DNA of 61,346 nt from Acinetobacter baumannii (GTDB lineage Bacteria > Pseudomonadota > Gammaproteobacteria > Pseudomonadales > Moraxellaceae): the NCBI RefSeq assembly GCF_016508585.1, contig NZ_JADVOP010000027.1:1-61346 (forward strand). Reading direction: 5' to 3'. Shown piece by piece: positions 7,934 to 16,065 of this stretch. The translations under genes and the position numbers were made by a program. How positions within the stretch are numbered: position 1 is the stretch's first letter; every line of letters starts with the position of its first letter. The notes beneath the pieces are model-generated. The model saw only the letters and a list, made by a program, of their open reading frames with translations, searched no databases and was not told the DNA's origin.

Positions 7934-8353
7934 TTATAGGTTTTTTGTGACCCAATTTTCAATTTTAAGTTCAGCAACTCGTAAAAATTCTTTTTCGTTA
8001 TTGGTAACCATCACCCAATTATTTGCTCTAGCATGTGCTGCAAGCCACAAATCATTATTACCAATGATTTGACCTTTAGCAGATAGATCTTGACGAATAT
8101 GTGCGTAATGATCAGCTACTTTTTCATCTAGCTCAATAACTTGAATCATTGATGTAAGCTCATCAATCACTTGTAATGCTTTTTCTTTATTTTGACTTTT
8201 TTCAGCCCCAAAACGTAATTCGCCTAAAGTAACCACGGAAATTAAGATATTACGGTTGGGTAAATGCTTTTCAAAATGCTGACGAACAATTGCAGGTTGA
8301 TGTTTTGTGATATAAATACAAATATTTGTATCCAGTAGATATTGTGTCTGCAT
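7934..8353 (-). CDS. vapC: VapC-type PIN-domain toxin
   Basis: A 139-residue PIN-domain ribonuclease, the toxin of a type II toxin-antitoxin pair. The acidic active site is complete: D8 in YLLDTNICIY, E45 in TLGELRFGA, D101 in GNNDLWLAA, and the TNN-EKEF motif near 117-122. VapC toxins of this 'LLDTNICIY' class typically cut initiator tRNA or rRNA; the target here is not known. The start codon overlaps the antitoxin stop (TAATG), so the two are translationally coupled. Located between core genes and next to a decayed gene fragment, the pair probably arrived by horizontal transfer. Confidence 0.93.
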   Translation of the reverse strand: MQTQYLLDTNICIYITKHQPAIVRQHFEKHLPNRNILISVVTLGELRFGAEKSQNKEKALQVIDELTSMIQVIELDEKVADHYAHIRQDLSAKGQIIGNNDLWLAAHARANNWVMVTNNEKEFLRVAELKIENWVTKNL

Positions 8354-8583
8354 TAAAACTCTTCTCGTTCTTGAGGTGGTTCATCGACTCTTTCTTCTGC
8401 ATAAAAGTCATCAGGCATTTGTGCCAATACCTTAAATAATCGATCCGCTGTGATTGGTTTTTCACGCAGTATCACTTCATCGCCACGACGAAAAATTTCA
8501 ACTTCTTTACCTTCAAAACGAAATTCTTTAGGTAACCGAATCGCTTGACTACGCCCTGTCATAAAAACTTTTGCTGTAGACAT
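8353..8583 (-). CDS. vapB: VapB-type antitoxin (SpoVT/AbrB)
   Basis: A 76-residue antitoxin. The N-terminal half is a swapped-hairpin SpoVT/AbrB DNA-binding domain (KVFMTGRSQAIRLPKEFRFEGKEVEIFRRGDEVIL); the acidic C-terminus (AEERVDEPPQEREEF) is the usual toxin-wrapping tail. It should bind VapC and, with it, repress its own promoter. An inverted repeat ATACC-8-GGTAT sits at 8610-8627, 27 bp before the start, and is the likely operator. GGAG lies eight bases before the ATG. Confidence 0.92.
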   Translation of the reverse strand: MSTAKVFMTGRSQAIRLPKEFRFEGKEVEIFRRGDEVILREKPITADRLFKVLAQMPDDFYAEERVDEPPQEREEF

Positions 8584-8609
8584 AGTTCTACTCCATAGTT
8601 TTTTGATAT

Positions 8610-8627
8610 ATACCCTAGGATAGGTAT
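8610..8627. promoter_or_regulatory. probable VapBC operator
   Basis: Inverted repeat ATACC / GGTAT with an 8-bp spacer containing CTAG, placed in the promoter region immediately upstream of vapB. This position and symmetry fit autoregulation by an AbrB-type antitoxin; it is not proven by sequence alone. Confidence 0.5.
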
Positions 8628-8702
8628 TTATTGAGTGTGATTCAATCGAAATTTAAATTCTTGCTTATATAATTTTACCTAAATGATGATTTTATCAATT
8701 TA

Positions 8703-8944
8703 GTGCTTTTTCCAAACTACATCCGATTTTGATGGCGTCTTAACTTGCTTCAACAATCTAATAATCTTCTCAAAAAAGTCTGTATCTTAGGATACACATA
8801 TTAAAACTCTGGTATTTCAGTATCTTTTATTCAACGCGAATTGATAAAGAGTCTTGTGTCAATTCCAAGAATAGGATCGAACGTACCAGACATTCCGAAC
8901 TTTGAAATGTCAACTTTATATTCATCCACAAAATTTATAATCAT
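8703..8944 (-). pseudogene. decayed N-terminal fragment of an unknown protein
   Basis: Reading from the ATG at 8944 on the minus strand gives a protein-like sequence, MIINFVDEYKVDISKFGMSG followed by TFDPILGIDTRLFINSR, then a stop, IKDTEIPEF, another stop, and YVYPKIQTF. A shift of frame then continues as KIIRLLKQVKTPSKSDVVWKKH. The sequence reads as one coherent protein with two nonsense codons and one frameshift, cut off after about 80 residues. I believe similar N-termini (xxILGIDTRLFIDP) occur in large uncharacterised proteins of accessory regions, but I cannot name the family. It sits between vapBC and acnD. Confidence 0.5.
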
Positions 8945-8955
8945 ATCACTCTTCA

Positions 8956-8988
8956 AATAAAAACCCCGCTTAACAGCAGGGTCTTTTT
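8956..8988 (-). terminator. intrinsic terminator after acnD
   Basis: The stem ACCCTGCT / AGCGGGGT (one mismatch) followed by a T run on the minus strand lies about 120 bp after the acnD stop. A T run on the other side may make it bidirectional. Confidence 0.7.
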
Positions 8989-9105
8989 AAAACACTATCA
9001 ATTACTTTTTTCTTTAATCGCTCACTTTTGCGAAGTCATACTTCTCATCTTTAAAAGAAAAGAATGTCTTCCTTCTTCAAAAGAGGATTAAAAAATGCAA
9101 CTCAA

Positions 9106-11724
9106 TCAAGCCACGCTGCCTTCCAAGAAATCCTGTGCAAAGCGTTGTAAAACACCACCCGCTTCATAGACATGCACTTCTTCTTCAGTATCCAGACGAC
9201 AAGTCACAGGAACTTCAATGACTTCACTCTTACCGTCAGCCGTTGCACGCTCAATCACCAAAGTTAAATCTGTGCGTGGCGCAATATTTCCGATCACACT
9301 ATAAAGTTCAGTACCATCAAGTTTTAGAGTTTTACGATCTGTACCCGTTTTAAATTCAAGCGGTAAAACGCCCATACCGACAAGATTGGTACGGTGAATA
9401 CGCTCAAAACCTTCAGCAACAATCGCTTCAACCCCTGCAAGACGAACACCTTTGGCAGCCCAGTCACGGCTTGAGCCTTGACCATAATCTTTACCTGCAA
9501 TGATGATCAATGGCTGCTTACGATTCATATAAGTCTCAATCGCTTCCCACATACGCATCACTTCGCCTTCAGGCTCAACACGTGCTTTAGAACCCTGTTT
9601 AATCGTACCGTCAGAACGAACCACCATTTCATTAAACAATTTTGGATTGGCAAATGTTGCACGTTGCGCAGTCAAATGATCACCACGATGCGTTGCATAA
9701 GAGTTAAAGTCTTCTTCAGGTACACCCATTTTATGAAGATACTCGCCTGCTGCAGAATCCATCATGATGGCATTCGATGGCGACAAATGATCCGTGGTAA
9801 TGTTGTCAGGTAAAATTGCCAGTGGACGCATATTCGATAGTGTTCTTGGCGCAGCGAGCGCACCTTCCCAATACGGCGGGCGACGAATATAAGTACTTTG
9901 CGGACGCCAATCATATAACGGGCTTTCAGACTTTTCAGCCACGCCTAAATCAAACATTGGAATATAGACTTTGCGGAACTGTTCTGGTTTAACTGATTCT
10001 TTCACTAAAGCATCAATTTCAGCATCCGATGGCCAAATGTCTTTTAAATAAACCGGATTACCGTCTTTATCATTCCCCAATGCATCCGTTTCGATATCAA
10101 AACGAATTGTCCCTGCAATTGCATAAGCCACAACCAGTGGTGGTGAAGCCAAGAATGCCTGTTTAGCATATGGGTGAATACGACCGTCAAAGTTACGGTT
10201 CCCCGAAAGTACCGCCGTTGCATACAAATCGCGGTCAATAATTTCTTGTTGAATCTTTGGATCTAAAGCACCTGACATGCCATTACAGGTCGTACATGCA
10301 TACGCCACAATCCCAAAGCCCAGCTTTTCTAAATCATTTAATACACCCGCTTCTTCAAGGTATAAAGCTGCAGCTTTAGAACCTGGAGCAAATGATGATT
10401 TCACCCAGGGTTTACGTGTTAAACCCAATTCATTTGCTTTACGTGCCAGTAAACCTGCGGCAACCGTGTTACGTGGATTAGAGGTATTGGTACAAGAGGT
10501 AATCGCCGCAATAATCACAGCACCATCCGGCATTAAACCTTGGGCTTCCTGAGCTCGTGCAGCCTCCAGATTACCAGCAATCCCTTTTTCTTTAAGCTCT
10601 GCTGTAGATACACGTGCATGTGGATTTGATGGACCTGCAATGTTGCGTGTCACAGTAGAAAGATCAAAACGCAGTACACGAGGATAATCCGCTTGTTTCA
10701 TACCCGATGCCCAAAGACCGATTTCTTTGGCATAGGTTTCAACCAATTTGATTTGATCCGCTTCACGACCTGTCAAGGTTAAATAATCAATGGTATTTTG
10801 GTCGATGTAGAACATTGCCGCTGTTGCGCCATATTCAGGTGTCATGTTCGAAATCGTTGCACGATCTCCAACAGACATACTGTCTGCCCCCTCACCAAAG
10901 AATTCTAAATATGCCCCGACCACACGTTCTTTACGTAAAAATTCTGTCAATGCTAAAACGATATCTGTTGCAGTGATACCGGCTTTACGTTGCCCAACCA
11001 ACTCTACACCAATAATGTCAGGCAGACGCATCCATGATGCACGGCCAAGCATGACATTTTCAGCTTCCAAACCACCGACACCGACAGAAATTACCCCCAG
11101 GGCATCGGTATGTGGTGTATGTGAGTCTGTACCAACACAGGTATCAGGGAAAGCAACACCGTCACGATTTTGGATCACTGGAGACATTTTCTCCAAGTTG
11201 ATTTGATGCATGATGCCGTTCCCTGCGGGGATAACATCGACATTTTCAAACGCAGTTTTAGTCCACTCAATAAAGTGAAAACGGTCTTCGTTGCGGCGGT
11301 CTTCCACAGCACGGTTTTTCTCAAAAGCATCGGGATCAAAACCACCGTATTCCACGGCCAATGAGTGGTCAACAATCAACTGTGTGGGAACAACAGGATT
11401 CACCTTTGATGGATCCCCTCCTTGGTCTGCAATTGCATCACGTAAACCCGCAAGGTCAACCAAAGCGGTTTGTCCAAGAATGTCATGGCACACGACACGA
11501 GCTGGATACCATGGAAAATCGTGATCTTGCTTGCGATGGATTAATTCTTTGAGTGACTGTTCAAGAATGGCTGGATCACAACGGCGTACCAATTGTTCAG
11601 CCAATACTTTTGACGTGTATGGAAGTTTTGCATATGCGCCTTGCTGGATGTCTTCTACGGCTTGACGCACATCGAAGTATTCGAGCTGGGTACCTTGCAG
11701 GGGTTTACGATAATTTTTATTCAT
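9106..11724 (-). CDS. acnD: Fe/S-dependent 2-methylisocitrate dehydratase (AcnD type of aconitase)
   Basis: An 872-residue [4Fe-4S] hydro-lyase of the aconitase family. The sequence matches AcnD of the 2-methylcitrate cycle better than AcnA: CTTCNGMSGALDPKIQQEII, the NRNFDGRIHPYAKQAFLASPPLV block and QSTYIRRPPYWEGALA are AcnD-like. AcnD dehydrates 2-methylcitrate to a 2-methylaconitate isomer, which PrpF then isomerises, during propionyl-CoA breakdown. Cluster cysteines are in SCTNTSNP and CTTCNG; the swivel domain has GQGSSRDWAAKG. I chose the ATG at 11724 (family N-terminus MNKNYRKPLQGT, AGAGG upstream); an open frame extends to 11796. Neither prpB, prpC nor prpF lies beside it here. It may also act as a general aconitase. 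Confidence 0.9.
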   Translation of the reverse strand: MNKNYRKPLQGTQLEYFDVRQAVEDIQQGAYAKLPYTSKVLAEQLVRRCDPAILEQSLKELIHRKQDHDFPWYPARVVCHDILGQTALVDLAGLRDAIADQGGDPSKVNPVVPTQLIVDHSLAVEYGGFDPDAFEKNRAVEDRRNEDRFHFIEWTKTAFENVDVIPAGNGIMHQINLEKMSPVIQNRDGVAFPDTCVGTDSHTPHTDALGVISVGVGGLEAENVMLGRASWMRLPDIIGVELVGQRKAGITATDIVLALTEFLRKERVVGAYLEFFGEGADSMSVGDRATISNMTPEYGATAAMFYIDQNTIDYLTLTGREADQIKLVETYAKEIGLWASGMKQADYPRVLRFDLSTVTRNIAGPSNPHARVSTAELKEKGIAGNLEAARAQEAQGLMPDGAVIIAAITSCTNTSNPRNTVAAGLLARKANELGLTRKPWVKSSFAPGSKAAALYLEEAGVLNDLEKLGFGIVAYACTTCNGMSGALDPKIQQEIIDRDLYATAVLSGNRNFDGRIHPYAKQAFLASPPLVVAYAIAGTIRFDIETDALGNDKDGNPVYLKDIWPSDAEIDALVKESVKPEQFRKVYIPMFDLGVAEKSESPLYDWRPQSTYIRRPPYWEGALAAPRTLSNMRPLAILPDNITTDHLSPSNAIMMDSAAGEYLHKMGVPEEDFNSYATHRGDHLTAQRATFANPKLFNEMVVRSDGTIKQGSKARVEPEGEVMRMWEAIETYMNRKQPLIIIAGKDYGQGSSRDWAAKGVRLAGVEAIVAEGFERIHRTNLVGMGVLPLEFKTGTDRKTLKLDGTELYSVIGNIAPRTDLTLVIERATADGKSEVIEVPVTCRLDTEEEVHVYEAGGVLQRFAQDFLEGSVA

Positions 11725-11962
11725 TGCGTTTGTGCCTCTTGCATCGTTTTGTACTGCGTGTCTAATGCTTGGCATAGTACACTGTCGAAAACCCATTTCC
11801 CAAATCGTTTATATTTCATAAGCTTAGATATAAAAACAGGGGTTTTAGAAATATTTAGTAACAACTTCATTAAAATATTTGCACTAAAACTGCTTTTTTT
11901 TGAAAAATAGCGGAAAATAAGCTTAATTCTTTAGTATTAGATTTAAGACAAGCGAGCAATTC

Positions 11963-12685
11963 ATGAGCGATCTAGCTTTCTCCTCTTTTACCTTGACCGG
12001 TGTTGATGCAGTCAAGTTTTTACAAGGTCAAGTGACTGTAAATGTAGAAAATTTAGCTGAAAACGTGAGCCAATATACGGCAATCTGTGATTTGAAAGGT
12101 CGAATTCATTTTGGCTTGTGGTTAAAAAAGATTAATCCTGAACATCTAGAAATTGTAACCACACAAGATCAAGCCGAAGAGTTTGCTCAGCATATTAAAA
12201 AATATGGCGCTTTTTCGAAAATGAAACTGGAATTAGTTGGGCAGGTTTTTCCCACACTTAACGGTTCAACGACAGACTTTTCTGCCACAGAAACAGATAT
12301 TAACGCTTGGGAAATCTCAGCAATTCAAAATGGTCAAGCCTATATCAATAAAGACATTCAAGGCTTATTTCAACCTCAGGAATTACGTCTGCACCAACGA
12401 CAAGGGATCAATTATGACAAAGGTTGTTACCTGGGTCAGGAAGTGATTGCACGTCTATGGTTTAAAGCAAAACCGAAAGCTTGGCTACATGTCATTCAAG
12501 GTACTGGTGATGTCCCTGCTGCTGCTGAACAATTGAACAAAGGTGTTCAAGTCGTAAACAGTGCAGCCTTTGAAAATGGCTATATCGCACTTGTGGTTGC
12601 CCGCCCTGATGCTTTAGCAGAGTTGGACGTGACTGTTTTAGATTTACCTGAGCATTTGAGTGGTGATGTTGCTAGACCACAGTAA
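11963..12685 (+). CDS. ygfZ: YgfZ-type folate-binding Fe-S cluster maintenance protein
   Basis: A 240-residue GcvT-related protein. The signature KGCYLGQEVIAR (about 153-164) with the conserved cysteine is the hallmark of YgfZ. The start FTLTGVDAVKFLQGQVTVNVENL matches the family too. YgfZ uses tetrahydrofolate and supports the activity and repair of some Fe-S enzymes such as MiaB. It is somewhat shorter than E. coli YgfZ (326 residues), as is common in this group. It is divergent from acnD, an Fe-S enzyme, with a 238-bp shared upstream region. A terminator follows at 12701. Confidence 0.9.
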   Translation: MSDLAFSSFTLTGVDAVKFLQGQVTVNVENLAENVSQYTAICDLKGRIHFGLWLKKINPEHLEIVTTQDQAEEFAQHIKKYGAFSKMKLELVGQVFPTLNGSTTDFSATETDINAWEISAIQNGQAYINKDIQGLFQPQELRLHQRQGINYDKGCYLGQEVIARLWFKAKPKAWLHVIQGTGDVPAAAEQLNKGVQVVNSAAFENGYIALVVARPDALAELDVTVLDLPEHLSGDVARPQ

Positions 12686-12700
12686 TCATTTAATTTTTAG

Positions 12701-12739
12701 ATAAAGATGACGTTAATCACGTTATCTTTATGCTTTTTC
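12701..12739 (+). terminator. intrinsic terminator after ygfZ
   Basis: The 13-bp stem ATAAAGATGACGT / ACGTTATCTTTAT (one G-U pair) with a five-base loop, followed by TGCTTTTT, lies 16 bp after the ygfZ stop. Confidence 0.8.
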
Positions 12740-12818
12740 ATTATATCTCTACTTAAAAAATCTTTTGATTTATTATAAAATGATCAAAATCATTATATTA
12801 ATTTAACTTTTTATAACC

Positions 12819-13310
12819 ATGAATCAGAGTTTTCAAGACTCCAAACATAAATTTATCGCCTTATATTATGGTATTTCTGCCATCGTTGGATTGGTCTTGA
12901 TTACCTATCAACTCTTTACCAATCCCTTTCATATTCTAGTCTTCGTCTTATATGTCTTAATTTACATTCAACTGGTTTTTATGTTGTTTGGTGCACTTCA
13001 ATATTGGGACAAAAGACAGACAGGTTTAAAAATCTTGTTTTGGATTTCTTTAAGTTTAATTCCAGCATTTTATACACCTTTGATTGCCTATATTCCCAAA
13101 ATTACCTCAGGTTTGTTTATTTATTTCGAAACTGGCTTCGGTGCAAGTGGAGCTGGATTTGATGTATTCGTCTTCTACAATACAACTCTAAGAATTTTTA
13201 ACGAACAATTTTGGCGTATTGGTATTAATTTAATTGAATTTTTTATATTCTTACATTTTTTAAATTTAGCCAAGGCACAAAATATTTCATTATCGCCTTT
13301 TAGACATTAG
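12819..13310 (+). CDS. small integral-membrane protein, unknown
   Basis: A 163-residue protein with four predicted membrane segments (about 14-32, 36-58, 70-90, 130-150) and short charged loops. I do not recognise a family and see no catalytic motif; a longer aromatic and glycine-rich loop (YFETGFGASGAGFDVFVFYN) lies between segments three and four. No strong ribosome-binding site precedes the ATG. It lies 113 bp upstream of a TPM-domain gene in the same direction and may share its transcript, but a link in function is only suggested by position. Confidence 0.7.
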   Translation: MNQSFQDSKHKFIALYYGISAIVGLVLITYQLFTNPFHILVFVLYVLIYIQLVFMLFGALQYWDKRQTGLKILFWISLSLIPAFYTPLIAYIPKITSGLFIYFETGFGASGAGFDVFVFYNTTLRIFNEQFWRIGINLIEFFIFLHFLNLAKAQNISLSPFRH

Positions 13311-13423
13311 ATATGCATTCATAGGAAAATTTTAGCTTAAACAATTTTCCCTACTTCAATCATCACAATACATTGGTTATTGAATAAACTGAACGAGATT
13401 AATCTCAATTTTAATACAACAAA

Positions 13424-14668
13424 ATGAATAGATACCTTCAAACCATGACACCCCAAAGAATCATCATATTACTTCTAGTCAGTATCTTGAGTATCTGTAG
13501 TCATGCACTGTCGCCTGAACTATTACAGCAACTCAAACAAGAGCATATCGTTGATACGACTCATACCCTAGACCACAATCAAATCGAAGCATTAAAAAAT
13601 CAAAATAGACAGCTTTATCAGCAGAAAAATATTGATTTCAAAATATTAATGATCCCTACGATTGGAGACACATCGATAGAACAATATGCTGAACAAGTCT
13701 TTAATGAAATTAAAATAGGCAATGCTAAACTTGATAATGGTTTATTGCTCGTCGTGTCTAAAGATGACCGAAAAATGCGCTTTGAGGTTGGCTATGGCCT
13801 GGAAAGTGATTTGACAGATGTGCAAATGGGGCGAATGATTCGCAATACTCTCGCACCAAATTTTAAAAACAATGATTATTATCAGGGTTTTTCTCAAACC
13901 CAGAAAATGCTTTTCAACCAAAATATCTCACTGAAAAATGTAGACGCAGAAAATCCAGAAATTGTTTTCAATCTCACCTTTTATGGTTACCTGTTTCTTT
14001 CCATTTTGCTTTGTATTCCAATGTATTGGGTCTATACCAAACTGGTTGTCAAACTCGGTACTGGAGGCGGATTAGCAGCCTTTGTCGCCTTTTTTATGTT
14101 AGAGATATTTATTCATCTATTGATTTTTTCTTATTTAAATCTTGCTAATCTAGGCTTCTTTTTGAGTGCGCTTATTCCAGTATATGCACCATTTTTAATT
14201 GCCGTCTGCATACCTAAAGATCAAAACCATAAAGTGTTGAAATGCATTTTGTATAGCCTTCCGCTTCAAATTTTTTCAATCTTTGGATTAGGTAGTTTCT
14301 ATCTGGTCGATTTCATCCCTGCAACTGCATTTTTTCTATTGAAATGTTTAGCTATCTGCTTAATTTTAATCTTTTTACGTTATCTCCAATTTTTGTATCG
14401 CTTTAAACATCGTACTGAAAATCAATATTTAACAACTTACTACAATCAATATCTCAGAGAAAAAGAGCGACAAAAGGCACGTGAGGAGGCTTTTGAAAGA
14501 GTTCAGGCGTTACGGAAAAACTCCAATTCAGACAATAATTACTCATCAAATCATCATTCATCCTTTGATGGTAATCTAGATTCATCTTCTAGTAGCAGTT
14601 CATCCACCAATGATGAACGAGATTCAGGCGGCAGTTCAGGTGGTGGTGGTGCATCAGGTTCATGGTAA
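13424..14668 (+). CDS. TPM-domain membrane protein with Ser/Gly-rich tail
   Basis: A 414-residue protein. It has an N-terminal signal peptide or anchor (IIILLLVSILSICSHA) and a periplasmic TPM domain (TLP18.3/Psb32/MOLO-1, ~28-155) with QLDNGLLLVV-type, RKMRFEVGYGLESDLTD and RNTLAPNFKNNDYYQG motifs. Five or so membrane helices follow (~178-330), then a basic helix and a low-complexity tail SSSSSS...GGSSGGGGASGSW. TPM proteins of this layout (YgcG-like) are widespread and their role is uncertain. The paralogue at 16066 has the same order of parts and the same last residues, and a dehydrogenase gene sits between them on the other strand. Confidence 0.88.
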   Translation: MNRYLQTMTPQRIIILLLVSILSICSHALSPELLQQLKQEHIVDTTHTLDHNQIEALKNQNRQLYQQKNIDFKILMIPTIGDTSIEQYAEQVFNEIKIGNAKLDNGLLLVVSKDDRKMRFEVGYGLESDLTDVQMGRMIRNTLAPNFKNNDYYQGFSQTQKMLFNQNISLKNVDAENPEIVFNLTFYGYLFLSILLCIPMYWVYTKLVVKLGTGGGLAAFVAFFMLEIFIHLLIFSYLNLANLGFFLSALIPVYAPFLIAVCIPKDQNHKVLKCILYSLPLQIFSIFGLGSFYLVDFIPATAFFLLKCLAICLILIFLRYLQFLYRFKHRTENQYLTTYYNQYLREKERQKAREEAFERVQALRKNSNSDNNYSSNHHSSFDGNLDSSSSSSSSTNDERDSGGSSGGGGASGSW

Positions 14669-14701
14669 GTATTAATGTGCTTAAAATGTGATGGAGGAAG
14701 A

Positions 14702-15877
14702 TTATTTCCTCCTCACATAATAAATTACACCGCCTTTATCATCGGAGAAATAAAATGAATTTTCATCAATTCGATAGATATCAGCAGGTCGAGCATAGAC
14801 ATTTTTTCCCACTAAAAAACCATCCATAAAGGTCTCCAATTTTTGTCCTTTACGCATAATTGCAATTTTGTAGCCATGACCAATTGATGCATCTGTAGCA
14901 CCATGTAAAGCGACCAAAAAAGAATTTTTAATACTGTCATCCGTATCTGGATGATCAAAATAATCAAAGCCAAGTGCAGATGAATGCGCAGGGAAATAGG
15001 CGTAAGGTGTTAATACATTTTTACAGCCAGATGAACGTTTGAATTTTGGATCTGCAAAAATTTTACCATTCGACGAATAGCAGGACGGCCAACCATAATC
15101 AGCATCACGTTTGAGGGCATAAAAAGTTTCATCAGGCTTATTTTTACCTAAATGGTCTGCCCCCTGATTGGTGGCAAATAGCACTTTACCTATCCATTTC
15201 AAACCCACGGCATTACGTAAGCCTTGGGCGAAAATCTTTTGTTCTGAGCCGTCAGGGTTCATTTCTATCACTGTTGCTCGAACTTGCTCTTTTTCAACAC
15301 ATGCATTGCAACTAGAGCCAACTGAAACATAAATTTTTCCATTGCCCCCTACAGCAATTGTCCGTGTTAGATGCCAACCACCATATTTGTAGCTTAAGCC
15401 ATAGTCTGGAAAAGTAGCTAAAACTTCAGCTTTAGCCGTGGGTTTGGTTTCACCTTGGGTAAACTTACGTCGAGTGAGTTGGTCAGTTTCAGCTAAATAT
15501 AACCAATCTTGCCCTGTATCATCTGTATAAAACTGAATCGAATTTGGATTTTTCAAACCAGTCATATAAGGAATTATTTTGCCAAATCGACCTGTTTCAG
15601 CATTCCATTGATCCAAAATATAGATGATGCCTTTTTTATTATCAGACAAATCATGCATATCGGTGACAAACATTCTGCCGTCAGGTGCTTTTGTAAAAAA
15701 ACGGACTCGTTTTAAGCCTTCAGCAGCAGGAATAATTTCAAAATTTGCCGGTAAATTTAAAGAAAAGCGCTTTCCATTTTTCAAGTTGATTTGATGTGAT
15801 ACTAGCTTTGGCTGTTGAGCTAAAACTGTCATTGGACAAATTAAACATAATAATAAGATTGACAGTATTTTGTTCAT
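14702..15877 (-). CDS. periplasmic PQQ-dependent sugar dehydrogenase (Asd/YliI-like)
   Basis: A 391-residue exported protein with a clear signal peptide (ILSILLLCLICPMTVLA-Q). The body is a six-bladed beta-propeller of the soluble glucose/aldose-sugar or sorbosone dehydrogenase family. Typical pieces are VRFFTKAPDGRMFVTD, GLKNPNSIQFY, YGGWHLTRTIAVGGNGKIYVSVGSSCNACVE, FAQGLRNAVGLKW and PDETFYALKRDADYGWPSCY. These enzymes oxidise sugars in the periplasm with pyrroloquinoline quinone and calcium. The gene stands alone between two convergent or divergent TPM genes. No PQQ synthesis gene is in the window, but a likely PQQ importer is (22779). The substrate cannot be told from the sequence. Confidence 0.85.
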   Translation of the reverse strand: MNKILSILLLCLICPMTVLAQQPKLVSHQINLKNGKRFSLNLPANFEIIPAAEGLKRVRFFTKAPDGRMFVTDMHDLSDNKKGIIYILDQWNAETGRFGKIIPYMTGLKNPNSIQFYTDDTGQDWLYLAETDQLTRRKFTQGETKPTAKAEVLATFPDYGLSYKYGGWHLTRTIAVGGNGKIYVSVGSSCNACVEKEQVRATVIEMNPDGSEQKIFAQGLRNAVGLKWIGKVLFATNQGADHLGKNKPDETFYALKRDADYGWPSCYSSNGKIFADPKFKRSSGCKNVLTPYAYFPAHSSALGFDYFDHPDTDDSIKNSFLVALHGATDASIGHGYKIAIMRKGQKLETFMDGFLVGKNVYARPADIYRIDENSFYFSDDKGGVIYYVRRK

Positions 15878-16065
15878 TTTTGATACTTCTCAGTTCATCT
15901 TATGAAGAAACAGCTTCTTTTTTGATATTATACAACTTAAATGATGAATACATAGTCAAAGGCTTCTGAGAAAATCGACATGGACAATTCTTTCATTTGT
16001 AAAAACTCTTTTACCCATACCTCTCTCCATTTAGAATTCACTCAATAACTTAAAAAACATAAAAT

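Noticed and set aside
14541..14668. Ser/Gly codon repeats at the ends of both TPM genes considered as tandem DNA repeats or recombination sites
   Set aside because: They are in frame, encode the same conserved tail and are explained by the protein.
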